DNA from: Thermohalobaculum sp039033215
GTDB lineage: Bacteria; Pseudomonadota; Alphaproteobacteria; Rhodobacterales; Rhodobacteraceae
Length of the DNA stretch: 64,000 nucleotides
Assembly: GCA_039033215.1 (NCBI GenBank)
Contig: JBCCDA010000006.1
Span: forward strand, 9,272-73,271
Reading direction: 5' to 3'
Positions 15,253-25,129 of the stretch are shown one piece after another; position 1 is the stretch's first letter; the number at the start of each line of letters is the position of its first letter. The position numbers and the translations under genes were made by a program. Under the pieces are notes generated by a model that worked only from the letters and a program-made list of their open reading frames with translations, did no database searches and was not told the origin of the DNA.

Positions 15253-16064
15253 GGCACGGGCAGCGCCCCCCGAGCCCGCAGGATCTCGAACCCCGCCCGC
15301 AGATGTTGGACCTTGAAGGAGTGCCCGCCTGGGTGCGTACAGAACCCGAGAACCCGATCCTCGGGGCTGCCACCGACCCGGCACGCAAGCTCGCCCATCA
15401 CGACGTCCGGATCACTGGGGACATCGTAGTCGCCGGCGGCGATCAACCGCTCGAGCGCCTCTTGGACATTGCCCTGGTGCGTCGGCCCGATCGGCCTGCC
15501 CGCGATGGGGACCACCTGGTCGGCAGTCCCGTGGATGTGGACCAGGTTGAACGGATACCCCGGACAGTCTGCGGCCTGGGGTATCGGTTTCCAGAAAGTA
15601 CCCGAGACAGGCAGGAACGCCCGGAACTTGTCACCCCTCTTGCAGCCGACGAACCATGTCATCATCGCCCCGGCCGAGAACCCGGACATCACGATGTTGT
15701 CCGTGTCGATCCCGTGGAGCCCGGATAGATCGACCATCAGCGCGTCGATATAGGCCAGTTCCACGGCCCCGTTGGTGCCCGGATCGGCGGGGACGCCCGG
15801 GATGTGCCAGTCGTCGCCGAACGACTTGATCGCGACGAAAGCCATGCCCTGTTCGTGCGCGAAATCGATCAATGCATTGTTTCGCATCGCGCCCGAGGCC
15901 GTGCCACGATAGCCGTGCGCGTAGACCAGGGCGCCGGGGTTGGCGACACCCTCGGGCATGGCGATCCGGTAGGTCCGCTCGCCCATCACACAATCACTGC
16001 CCGGCCCGCAGGCCATCGCAGGCCAAGACAGCAAGGATACGAGAAGAAGTGCAGTCCAGCGCAT
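15249..16064 (-). CDS. Secreted PHB-depolymerase/LpqC-like esterase
   Basis: A 271-residue alpha/beta hydrolase with an N-terminal signal peptide (residues 1-18). The nucleophile elbow is GFSAG with Ser130, the oxyanion segment is AHGYRG, and late HIHGTADQVVP and GGHS motifs supply Asp and His. This matches the polyhydroxybutyrate depolymerase / feruloyl esterase group. The start at 16064 has GGGAGG upstream. It is convergent with the SGNH gene and divergent from the MATE gene. Real substrate (polyester, carbohydrate ester or other) not resolved. Confidence 0.88.
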   Translation of the reverse strand: MRWTALLLVSLLSWPAMACGPGSDCVMGERTYRIAMPEGVANPGALVYAHGYRGTASGAMRNNALIDFAHEQGMAFVAIKSFGDDWHIPGVPADPGTNGAVELAYIDALMVDLSGLHGIDTDNIVMSGFSAGAMMTWFVGCKRGDKFRAFLPVSGTFWKPIPQAADCPGYPFNLVHIHGTADQVVPIAGRPIGPTHQGNVQEALERLIAAGDYDVPSDPDVVMGELACRVGGSPEDRVLGFCTHPGGHSFKVQHLRAGFEILRARGALPVP

Positions 16065-16145
16065 GATGCGCCTCCCCCAAAGGCGGACACTGGCGCCCGC
16101 GCCGCATGGGAGGTAGGAGGATGGCGCCATCCGACGAGACCTCGC

Positions 16146-17486
16146 ATGAACACCGCCGATCCCAAAGATGTGACCTACCGGCGCGTCATCGCGATTGCGC
16201 TGCCCGTGGTCCTGTCGAACGCCACGGTCCCGCTGCAGGGTGCCGTGGATACGGCCGTGATCGGCAATCTGGGGTCGGAGGTCTACCTCGCTGCCGTCAC
16301 GCTGGGCGCCGCGTCGATCTCGATGCTGCTCGCGGTTTTCAACTTCCTCCAGTTCGGAACCGCGGCCCTGGGCGCTCAGGCTTTGGGGGCGGGCGACCAT
16401 CGGCGGGTGATCAACGTGCTGGCGCGCGGGCTGATTATCGCGGGCACGCTGGGATTGCTGCTGATCGCGGTGCAATGGTGGCTCCTGCCCGCGATCATGT
16501 TGATCTTCGAGGCCTCGGCCGAGGCGGAGTCCCTCGCGCTGCTTTATCTCTCGATCCGCATCTGGGCTGCCCCGGCCGAACTGGGGGTGTTCGCGTTGGG
16601 CGGCTGGTTCTCAGGCCAGGAGCAGACCCGGCGTCTTTTCGAGCTTCAGCTGGTCACCTCATGCTCGAACATCGTGTTGAACCTCTTTTTCGTGCTGGTC
16701 CTGGGCATGGATGTCGACGGCGTCGCGCTGGGCACCCTGATCTCGGCATGGCTGGGGTTCGGTTATGGGCTGTGGCGGGCGCGGAGCCGGATCCGCCACC
16801 TGATGCCCGGCTGGCGGCCGGAGCGTGCGCGCCTGCTGAACCCCGAGGAACTGGGCCGCCTCATGCGCCTCAACCGTGACATCTTCATCCGAACGATGCT
16901 GCTGGTCGCGTCCTTCACCTACATGACTCGTCTTGGCTCTCAGCAGGGCGACGTGGTGCTGGCCGCGAACGGGATCCTCTATCAGATCTACCACGTCGGC
17001 GTTTATGGCCTTGACGGGTTCGCCATCGCCGCGGAGGCGCTGGTCGGGCAGGCGGTCGGGGCCAGGAACCGCGAGGCGCTCAGGCGGGCCACCTATGTCT
17101 CGACTGTCTCCGCGATTGGCCTCAGCCTGATCTTCGCCGTCCTGATCATGGCGCTGCAGAGCCCGCTGATCGCGCTTTTCACCAACGTGGCCGAAGTCCG
17201 GGAAACAGCGGCAGTCTACTACTTCTGGGCGGCCTTCTTCCCGATCGTCGGTGTGCTGGCGTTCCAGATGGACGGGGTCTTCGTCGGCGCGACCGAGAGC
17301 GGGCCCATGCGAAACGCGATGATCGTCTCCGTAGCACTCTATTTTACGGTCGGCGGCTGGATGGCGAGCACGCTCGGCAATCACGGCGTCTGGGCCGGGA
17401 TCTGGGTGTTCCTTGTTCTGCGGGGTCTGACGCTGATCGTGCAGTACCCCCGGCTCGAACGCCGCGTCGCGCCTCAGGAAGGATAG
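16146..17486 (+). CDS. MATE-family efflux transporter (DinF-like)
   Basis: A 446-residue protein with twelve hydrophobic segments in two halves, typical of MATE cation-coupled drug exporters. The first helix reads VIAIALPVVLSNATVPLQGAVDTAVIGNLG, with the conserved Asp, and GTAALGAQALGAGD is in helix 2-3. The GDVVLAANGILYQIYHVGVYGLDGFAIAAEALVG pattern in the second half fits the DinF subgroup. The start at ATG 16146 is the first that gives a normal N-terminus. The MFS gene follows after 6 bp, so they are probably co-transcribed. Confidence 0.92.
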   Translation: MNTADPKDVTYRRVIAIALPVVLSNATVPLQGAVDTAVIGNLGSEVYLAAVTLGAASISMLLAVFNFLQFGTAALGAQALGAGDHRRVINVLARGLIIAGTLGLLLIAVQWWLLPAIMLIFEASAEAESLALLYLSIRIWAAPAELGVFALGGWFSGQEQTRRLFELQLVTSCSNIVLNLFFVLVLGMDVDGVALGTLISAWLGFGYGLWRARSRIRHLMPGWRPERARLLNPEELGRLMRLNRDIFIRTMLLVASFTYMTRLGSQQGDVVLAANGILYQIYHVGVYGLDGFAIAAEALVGQAVGARNREALRRATYVSTVSAIGLSLIFAVLIMALQSPLIALFTNVAEVRETAAVYYFWAAFFPIVGVLAFQMDGVFVGATESGPMRNAMIVSVALYFTVGGWMASTLGNHGVWAGIWVFLVLRGLTLIVQYPRLERRVAPQEG

Positions 17487-17492
17487 CAGACA

Positions 17493-18668
17493 ATGGATCA
17501 CCGGTACGCCGTCGTCGCGGGCGCCAGCCTTGTCCAGTTCACAACGATCGGCCTGATGTTCTCGTTCGGGCTGTTCTTCGAGGTCTTCGAGCAGGAGTTC
17601 GGCTGGACGCGGACGGTGCTCTCGGCCGCAACCGCCACGGCGTTCTTCATGATGGGGACCCTGGCCATCGTTGCGGGCCGTGTGGCGGACCGCTTTGGCC
17701 CCCGGATCGTCATCGGCATAGCAGGCGTCGGCTTTGGCACCGGCTACATGCTGATCTCGCAGGTCGGCGAGCCATGGCAGCTGTTGTTGCTCTTTGCGAC
17801 CCTTATCGGCCTGGGGCTCAGCACGCACGACGTCGTGACGCTGTCCACCATCGCGCGATGGTTTGACAAGCGTCGGGGCGTCATGACGGCGGTGGTCAAG
17901 GTCGGCACAGCGTTCGGGCAATTCACGATCCCGCCGCTGGCGGCCCTGCTGATCGTGACGGAGGGGTGGCGTGCGGCCATCGTGATGCTTGGGATCGGAG
18001 GAGGCGTCATGATTCTGTGCGCGGCACTGCTGATCAAGGCGCCGCCAAAGCCTGCAGGAAACAGCCCGTCGGGCGAGGTCGCAGGCGTCAGCTTCGCCGA
18101 AGCCCGGCAGTCTTCAACCTTCTGGCGCCTCTGCGCTATTCAGTTCCTGTTCTTCCCGACGCTCATGACTGTGCCGCTCCACATCGTGGTGCACGGGACC
18201 GACCTGGGTATGACGCTCGAGACGGCCGCGACACTGCTTTCTGTCATGGCGGCGGCCAGCGTTGCCGGACGGCTCGTCGTGGGCGGGCTCAGCGACAAAC
18301 TAGGCGGCCGGCGGGCCTACGTACTGTGCTTCCTGCCGTTGATCGCGAGCCTGGTCGCGCTGGTGTTCGTCCGCGAGCCGGCCTTTCTGTTCGCCTCGAT
18401 TGCTCTCTACGGGGCGGCACATGGCGGGTTCTTCACGGTCGTCTCGCCGACGGTCGCGGAGTTCTTCGGCTTGCGCGCCCACGGCGCGATCTTCGGCGTG
18501 ATCCTGTTCTTCGGCACACTCGGCGGATCGGTCGGCCCGATACTCGCCGGGCGCGTGTTCGACCTCACCGGCAGCTACGATCCTGCCTTCATCACGCTCG
18601 CTGGCATGGCCGCGCTGGGGTTGGTGCTGGCAGCGACGCTGCGCCGTCCTGCGGGCCGTTACTCCTGA
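17493..18668 (+). CDS. MFS transporter (oxalate/formate antiporter-like)
   Basis: A 391-residue major facilitator with twelve membrane segments. The loop 2-3 motif GRVADRFGPR and the loop 8-9 motif GGLSDKLGGRRAY are both clear. The overall arrangement, including the FSFGLFFEVFEQEFGW N-terminus, resembles monocarboxylate or oxalate/formate-type MFS proteins. Its 3-prime end overlaps the convergent pyruvate kinase gene by 10 nt. Location in the inner membrane is sure; the substrate is a guess. Confidence 0.9.
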   Translation: MDHRYAVVAGASLVQFTTIGLMFSFGLFFEVFEQEFGWTRTVLSAATATAFFMMGTLAIVAGRVADRFGPRIVIGIAGVGFGTGYMLISQVGEPWQLLLLFATLIGLGLSTHDVVTLSTIARWFDKRRGVMTAVVKVGTAFGQFTIPPLAALLIVTEGWRAAIVMLGIGGGVMILCAALLIKAPPKPAGNSPSGEVAGVSFAEARQSSTFWRLCAIQFLFFPTLMTVPLHIVVHGTDLGMTLETAATLLSVMAAASVAGRLVVGGLSDKLGGRRAYVLCFLPLIASLVALVFVREPAFLFASIALYGAAHGGFFTVVSPTVAEFFGLRAHGAIFGVILFFGTLGGSVGPILAGRVFDLTGSYDPAFITLAGMAALGLVLAATLRRPAGRYS

Positions 18669-20107
18669 CCGCCGTCGAAGATCAGGCGCTCGTCCACCGG
18701 CGCCACGCGCAGAATGTTGGTGCTGCCCGGTTGGTTGAACGGCACACCTGCGGTGACGATGATCCGGTCTGCCTCGGTCGCGAAGCCGTCCGCACGTGCG
18801 ATGCGGCTGGCCTGCACAACGGCCAGCTTAAAGCGCTCGACCTCCGGCGTCGTGGCACAATGCAGACCCCAGGCAACACACAACCGCCGCGCGGTCGCGG
18901 GTCTGGGCGTCAGGGCAAGGATCGGGACCGACGGCCGTTCTCGTGCGACCAGCAAAGCCGTTGTGCCCGAATGGGTGAAACAGCAGATCGCCTTGACGTT
19001 CGTCGCGTCGGCCACCTCGCGCGCCGCCGCAGTGATCGCGTCCGACACGGTTTCGCGCGCGATTTCGGGGCCCGCTTCCATCAGACGCCGGTACAGCTCG
19101 TCGCCCTCGACGTTTCGCGCGACGTTGTCCATCATCGCGACCGCTTCCAGGGGATACTTGCCCGCCGCAGACTCCGCCGACAGCATGACGGCATCGGCAC
19201 CATCATAGATGGCAGTCGCCACGTCCGAGACTTCGGCACGGGTTGGCTGCGGGCTTTCGATCATGCTTTCCAGCATCTGCGTCGCGACGATCACGGGCTT
19301 GCCTGCCTGACGACAGCGTCGGATCATCCGCTTCTGGATGGGCGGCAGCTCCCAGCTCATCATCTCGACACCAAGATCGCCGCGCGCGACCATGATCCCG
19401 TCGACGGTCTCCAAGATCTCGTCGAAGCGCTTCACCGCCGCGGGTTTCTCGACCTTCACCATCACCGCGACGCGGTGATCGCCCAGAAGCTCCCGGGCCT
19501 CGAGCACATCCTCGGGCCGCTGGACGAACGAGAGCGCCAGCCAATCGATGCCCAGACCCAGGGCGAACTCGAGATCCGCGCGGTCCTTGTCGGTCATTGC
19601 AGCCAGCGGCAGCACCACATCCGGCAGATTGACGCCCTTGTTGTTCGAGATGGTCCCGCCAACCAGCACTTCGCAATCGGCACTGCTCTCATCGCAGGAC
19701 AGCACACGGAACCGCATCTTGCCGTCATTCACCAGCAGGGTCGCACCAGGCTCCAGTGCCGCGAAGATCTCGGGATGCGGCAGGGTGACCCGTGTGCCAT
19801 CGCCGGGCGCCTCGGTCAGGTCGAAGCGAAAGGGCTGCCCCTGCTCCAGCTCTGCCGAGCCATCGGAGAAGGTGCCGACCCGGAGCTTTGGCCCCTGCAG
19901 ATCGACGAGGATGCCGATCGGGCGCTCCATCTCCACCTCGATCTCGCGGATCAGCCGATGGCGTTCACGGACATCTTCGTGGCTGCCGTGGCTCATGTTC
20001 AGGCGAAAGACATCGACGCCCGTAACGAAGAGCTCTTTCAGCATCTGTCGCGACGACGACGCAGGGCCGACGGTCGCGACAATTTTGGTGTTGCGCTGTC
20101 GGCGCAT
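18659..20107 (-). CDS. pyk: Pyruvate kinase
   Basis: A 482-residue glycolytic enzyme converting phosphoenolpyruvate and ADP to pyruvate and ATP. The N-terminal TKIVATVGPASS segment, the VKVEKPAAV and DGIMVARGDLGVE catalytic and metal-binding motifs, and KPVIVATQMLESMI are all present, followed by the C-terminal allosteric-type domain (SGTTALLVARERP). The start at 20107 begins directly with the catalytic domain. It is divergent from the N-formylglutamate amidohydrolase gene and ends in a 10-nt overlap with the MFS gene. Confidence 0.97.
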   Translation of the reverse strand: MRRQRNTKIVATVGPASSSRQMLKELFVTGVDVFRLNMSHGSHEDVRERHRLIREIEVEMERPIGILVDLQGPKLRVGTFSDGSAELEQGQPFRFDLTEAPGDGTRVTLPHPEIFAALEPGATLLVNDGKMRFRVLSCDESSADCEVLVGGTISNNKGVNLPDVVLPLAAMTDKDRADLEFALGLGIDWLALSFVQRPEDVLEARELLGDHRVAVMVKVEKPAAVKRFDEILETVDGIMVARGDLGVEMMSWELPPIQKRMIRRCRQAGKPVIVATQMLESMIESPQPTRAEVSDVATAIYDGADAVMLSAESAAGKYPLEAVAMMDNVARNVEGDELYRRLMEAGPEIARETVSDAITAAAREVADATNVKAICCFTHSGTTALLVARERPSVPILALTPRPATARRLCVAWGLHCATTPEVERFKLAVVQASRIARADGFATEADRIIVTAGVPFNQPGSTNILRVAPVDERLIFDGGQE

Positions 20108-20248
20108 GGCAACCCTCACAGTTCTTGTTCGGTCTGGGTGGTTATCACCGTGAGCCGTGACGGTTTCAACCACGCGTTTGGTCAGAATGTTGCTTCCTTG
20201 TGCGCCTATCGCCAAGCCGGTAAGCAGATCGTTAAGGAGCTTCTCCAT

Positions 20249-21049
20249 ATGTCAGTAACTCACGATTTCCCCGCGGTCGAGCGTATTGCCGTGGGCACCA
20301 GGCCAGACGCACTGACCGATCTTGTCCTCGTCTGCGACCATGCGTCCAACGCCGTACCACCCTGGGTGACCCCGCTCGGACTCCCACCCGAGGACATGGC
20401 CCGGCACATTGCCTGGGACGTCGGGGCCCGGGGGCTGACGCTGGGGCTTGCACATGCCTTGGGTGCACCAGCGGTCCTGTCGACGTTCTCGCGGCTGGTG
20501 ATCGACCCGAACCGGGGTGCCGATGATCCGACGCTGGTGATGAAGATCTACGACGGCTCGATCATTCCCGGAAACCGCGAGGTAGACGACGCCGAGGTGG
20601 CTCGGCGTATCGAACATCTGCATCGCCCGTACCACGAAGCGATCGACGCGGAGCTGGATGCGATTGTGGCCCGTGGTGGCATGCCAGCGCTGGTCTCGAT
20701 ACACTCCTTTACACCGCAGCTGCGTGGCCGCCCGCCGCGGCCATGGCACGTAGGGCTCCTGTGGGACAACGACGACAGGCTCCTGGCACCGCTTCTCACG
20801 CGGTTGCTCCTCGAGGATGATTTGATTGTCGGCAACAACGAACCCTACACGGGTGCTCTCGCAGGCGATTGCATGTGGATGCACGGTACTGCGCGCGACA
20901 TTCCCCACGTTCTGGTCGAGGTGCGCAACGACCTGATCGCAGATCCAGAGGGTGAAGCGGCATGGACCGCGCGGCTGGAGCCCCTGATCAGAGGTGCACT
21001 GATCGAATTGCGCGTGGCCGAACCGCAACCTACGTTGGAGTCGACATAG
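20249..21049 (+). CDS. N-formylglutamate amidohydrolase family protein
   Basis: A 266-residue zinc-dependent hydrolase family member. LVLVCDHASNAVP (about residues 26-38) and the HSFTPQLRGRPRPW-like segment hold the conserved His/Asp/Glu residues, and HVLVEVRNDLI is the late conserved strand. The reference activity is hydrolysis of N-formyl-L-glutamate in histidine degradation (HutG), but no hut genes are in the window, so the substrate may differ. AAGGAG lies upstream of ATG 20249. Divergent from pyruvate kinase and upstream of a DUF1244 gene. Confidence 0.9.
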   Translation: MSVTHDFPAVERIAVGTRPDALTDLVLVCDHASNAVPPWVTPLGLPPEDMARHIAWDVGARGLTLGLAHALGAPAVLSTFSRLVIDPNRGADDPTLVMKIYDGSIIPGNREVDDAEVARRIEHLHRPYHEAIDAELDAIVARGGMPALVSIHSFTPQLRGRPPRPWHVGLLWDNDDRLLAPLLTRLLLEDDLIVGNNEPYTGALAGDCMWMHGTARDIPHVLVEVRNDLIADPEGEAAWTARLEPLIRGALIELRVAEPQPTLEST

Positions 21050-21140
21050 GTTCTAAAGGCTGTCTGGCCGGTCCGGCTGATCGAGCGCGGTACGGACGAG
21101 CTGTGGGCCGGCGCGCAGACAAAGAAACAGGAGAAGCTGA

Positions 21141-21437
21141 ATGTCCGACCTCGACACGCAGAAGCTGGAAGCTGCCGTCTTTCGCCGCCTACGCGATCAT
21201 CTCCGGTCCAGAACGGACGTACAGAACATCGACATGATGAACCTGACGGGGTTTTGCCGAAACTGCTTGAGCCGATGGTACGAGGAGGCCGCTGCGGAAC
21301 AGGGTGGTGAGATCGACAAGTCGGCGGCGCGCGAAATCGTCTATGGCATGCCTTATGACGAATGGCGTCTGAAGCACCAGACGGAAGCTACCGCCGAGCA
21401 GAAAGCGGCCTTCGACTCCGCGTCCCGGGATCACTGA
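21141..21437 (+). CDS. DUF1244 family protein
   Basis: A 98-residue protein matching the conserved proteobacterial DUF1244 family by its VFRRLRDHLRSRTDVQNIDMMNL and FCRNCLSRWY segments. The two closely spaced cysteines (CRNC) and the MPYDEW motif are its hallmark residues. It is small, soluble and helical. A ribosome site (GGAGAAG) precedes ATG 21141. Function is not established in the family. The N-formylglutamate amidohydrolase gene ends 91 bp upstream. Confidence 0.92.
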   Translation: MSDLDTQKLEAAVFRRLRDHLRSRTDVQNIDMMNLTGFCRNCLSRWYEEAAAEQGGEIDKSAAREIVYGMPYDEWRLKHQTEATAEQKAAFDSASRDH

Positions 21438-21724
21438 AACGCCGGTGGCGCCAGGGATTGGTCAACAACCTTTTCTTGGTTCGAAGAGTTGTCAGATACT
21501 CAGTCGGTCGCTGGCGACGTTTAGGTTTCTCGTGGGCACGAGCGGCGCTGGTGGCATGAGGGATCGCCGCGCTGAGGCGAGGTCTGTCTTCTCGGCTTGA
21601 AGACGTTGGAAGCGCTTGTGCAGGCGAGATCGTCTGACCCACAGAAGCCAATGTGAACCATGCTTGCCGGTCCTGACCGACGCGGCTACAAGGCGCGCCC
21701 GCGACATGCATCCAGGGGTTCCCG
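21438..21724. other. 287-bp intergenic region without a recognised gene
   Basis: The stretch between the DUF1244 and GapR genes has no convincing reading frame on either strand. It should contain the gapR promoter, but I cannot point to a clear -35/-10 pair or operator. Confidence 0.5.
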
Positions 21725-21985
21725 ATGACTGAAGACAGCTTTTCCACCACCGCCGTCGCCGCCGGCCAACTGAAGGCGATCGTCGAACGCGTGGAGCGCC
21801 TGGAAGATGAAAAGAAGGAAGTCGCGGATCAGATCAAGGAAGTCTACGCCGAGGCGAAGGCGAACGGCTTCGATGCCAAGACCCTGCGCAAGATCGTGAG
21901 CCTGCGCAAGAAGGACACGGAGGAACGCCAGGAGGAAGAGGCGCTGCTGGAACTCTACATGTCCGCGCTGGGCATGTTGCCTTAG
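21725..21985 (+). CDS. gapR: GapR (DUF2312) nucleoid-associated protein
   Basis: An 86-residue helical protein matching DUF2312: AAGQLKAIVERVERLEDEKKEVADQIKEVYAEAKANGFD is the coiled-coil core and KTLRKIVSLRKKD the basic segment. In Caulobacter, GapR forms a clamp around overtwisted DNA and helps topoisomerases ahead of forks and RNA polymerase. Length and the short acidic C-terminus are normal. It is monocistronic, with the sigma-54 regulator convergent downstream. Confidence 0.93.
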   Translation: MTEDSFSTTAVAAGQLKAIVERVERLEDEKKEVADQIKEVYAEAKANGFDAKTLRKIVSLRKKDTEERQEEEALLELYMSALGMLP

Positions 21986-22047
21986 ACGTCGGTCAATGTT
22001 GACCGGGCCGAGGAATGTGGAGCAGGCCCGCCGGGAAGTTCGCCAAC

Positions 22048-23472
<1,425 letters not shown>

Positions 23473-23746
23473 CGTGCTCCGTCCGGGTTTTCACGTTCCC
23501 CTATGTCATAAGGCCAACAAGGTTGATTTTTCGTCACCTCGCCGCTCTCCGTTGCAGCACTTGAGCTTAAAGACTGTTGTTAATGTGCACCGGCGACGAT
23601 AAAGTGTTCGAACCAGGGGGATTTTCTCGACGGCCTGATTGTGCTTTTTGCGTGTTCATGCCAGAGGGAGTTCGCAATCCGGGAAAACCCGGAACAGGCA
23701 ATCCAAGGCACGTGTTCAGCGCGGCCGACCGAAAACGGAGAGAGGG

Positions 23747-24574
23747 ATGAAGACTCTAACATACATGCTGCTGGGAACCGCGGCGATTGCTCTCGCAGGC
23801 TGCAGCCAGCTGCCGGGTTCGTCGTTGGGCGCGACCTTCGGCGCCGAAAGGTATCTGAAGGGCGAGCATGGGGGTGCTGGGTTCACCGGCGCACTCGCCA
23901 AAGAATACACTGAAGTTGGCCGTCGCGCTGCCTTCCGTGATGTGCTGTGGTTGAACTCGACTGCATACATCGCGAAGGCTCGTCAGGCTGAAGCGGGTAT
24001 CGAACCTGCTCCCTGGGCACCTGAGCAATTGGGCGTCGGGGGCGATGCACCTGGCCTCTACACGCAGGTCGTCGCTGCAATCACCGACAACAAGGGCGCG
24101 CGTCCTGCAGAGTGTGCCCGCGCTCAGGTGATGTGGGATCAGTACCTCGAAGCACTGCGCGGCGGTGATACGTTCTGCATCACGCCGGCGGATGCCCGCG
24201 CGCTGCTGGACGAAGCACTGTTGGCCTGTGCCGGCGCTGCTCCGGGAGCGTTTGTGGTCTACTTCGGCTTTGACCGGACGAACCTGACGGACCGTGCGCG
24301 CGCAACCCTCGACGAGGTTGTGTCTGCCGTTTCGGCTATGGGTGCTACGGCTCTGTCGGTTGTTGGTCACGCCGACACCGTCGGTGGGGCTGCCTACAAC
24401 CAAGGTCTGTCCGAGCGTCGTGCACGCCGTGTCGCAAACGCTCTGGTCGATCGTGGCGTTCCGGCTGGCGCAATGACGCTGGCTGGCCGCGGTGAGCAGG
24501 ATCTTGCCCGGGCAACTGGCAACAACGTCCGCGAGCCGCTTAACCGCCGCGTCGAGATCACGCTGTCGCGCTAA
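23747..24574 (+). CDS. OmpA-family peptidoglycan-binding lipoprotein
   Basis: A 275-residue lipoprotein with the lipobox ALAGC (Cys19). Residues about 160-275 form an OmpA-like domain: the VVYFGFDRTNLTDRARATLDEV start, VVGHADTVGGAAYNQGLSERRARRV and the final NRRVEITLSR, which bind peptidoglycan. The middle region holds two cysteine-containing segments without recognised motif. The start at 23747 has GGAGAGAGGG upstream. A strong intrinsic terminator follows 30 bp after the stop, so it is monocistronic. Confidence 0.9.
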   Translation: MKTLTYMLLGTAAIALAGCSQLPGSSLGATFGAERYLKGEHGGAGFTGALAKEYTEVGRRAAFRDVLWLNSTAYIAKARQAEAGIEPAPWAPEQLGVGGDAPGLYTQVVAAITDNKGARPAECARAQVMWDQYLEALRGGDTFCITPADARALLDEALLACAGAAPGAFVVYFGFDRTNLTDRARATLDEVVSAVSAMGATALSVVGHADTVGGAAYNQGLSERRARRVANALVDRGVPAGAMTLAGRGEQDLARATGNNVREPLNRRVEITLSR

Positions 24575-24604
24575 GCGTCCGCGAACATCTCGCAAAGTTA
24601 AGAG

Positions 24605-24637
24605 CCGCCCCGCGCCAGTTGGCACGGGGCGGTTTTT
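24605..24637 (+). terminator. Rho-independent terminator
   Basis: CCGCCCCG and CGGGGCGG form an 8-bp GC-only stem, extended by a further GCC/GGC pairing around a small AGTT loop, followed at once by TTTTT. It is the strongest intrinsic terminator seen in the window and ends the OmpA lipoprotein transcript. Confidence 0.93.
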
Positions 24638-24733
24638 CGTTTGTGGCCGTGTGCTTGATACCTGACCACAGCAAGGCTTGTGCGGCAGATCCTGTCTCCC
24701 CATCTATCCAGACGGATTGGATGGGAGAGCTCT

Positions 24734-25063
24734 ATGCGATGCGTAGCGGCGATTGCCCTGGTTGTGTCGCTGGCGTTGCTGGCACCGAAACAGCCTCATG
24801 CCCAGGATGTGGACGGTCTCACCGAGGACCTGGGAAGCACACTCCGGGACCTGTTCGAACAGATGGAACCGGCGCTGGATGAAGCCTGGGAATTGCTCCA
24901 GCAATTCCAGGGTGGCTACGACCCGCGGCACTACCTGATGCCCGAGGTTCTGCCGAACGGCGACATCATCATCCGCCGCCGAGGAGACGCCCCACCGTTC
25001 GGTGAGCCTCCTGACGAGCCTGTCGAGAATGTCCCACCCGATGAAGGAACGATCGATCTCTGA
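24734..25063 (+). CDS. Small periplasmic protein (109 aa), unknown
   Basis: The start at 24734 has GGAGAG just upstream; a start at 24680 would place coding sequence ahead of the signal peptide. Residues 1-23 form a signal peptide ending in PHA, giving a mature protein of about 86 residues. The mature part has an acidic helical segment (DGLTEDLGSTLRDLFEQMEP) and a Pro-rich acidic tail after MPEVLPNGDIIIRRR. Similar small exported proteins are common in Rhodobacteraceae, in my recollection; function unknown. It precedes oligopeptidase F by 66 bp. Confidence 0.72.
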   Translation: MRCVAAIALVVSLALLAPKQPHAQDVDGLTEDLGSTLRDLFEQMEPALDEAWELLQQFQGGYDPRHYLMPEVLPNGDIIIRRRGDAPPFGEPPDEPVENVPPDEGTIDL

Positions 25064-25129
25064 GCGATCGGGCTTTCAACGCGTCGCCGCGTGCCCTATC
25101 TCACCGGTCTGATTGACCGAGAGGCCCCC

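Noticed and set aside
17966..20248. Plus-strand frame extending far upstream of the N-formylglutamate amidohydrolase start
   Set aside because: It runs through MFS and antisense to pyruvate kinase with low-complexity basic sequence; the AAGGAG site and family start at 20249 decide the start.
23567..23583. TTAA-N9-TTAA as a CtrA site upstream of the OmpA lipoprotein
   Set aside because: CtrA boxes need a 7-nt spacer; this has 9.
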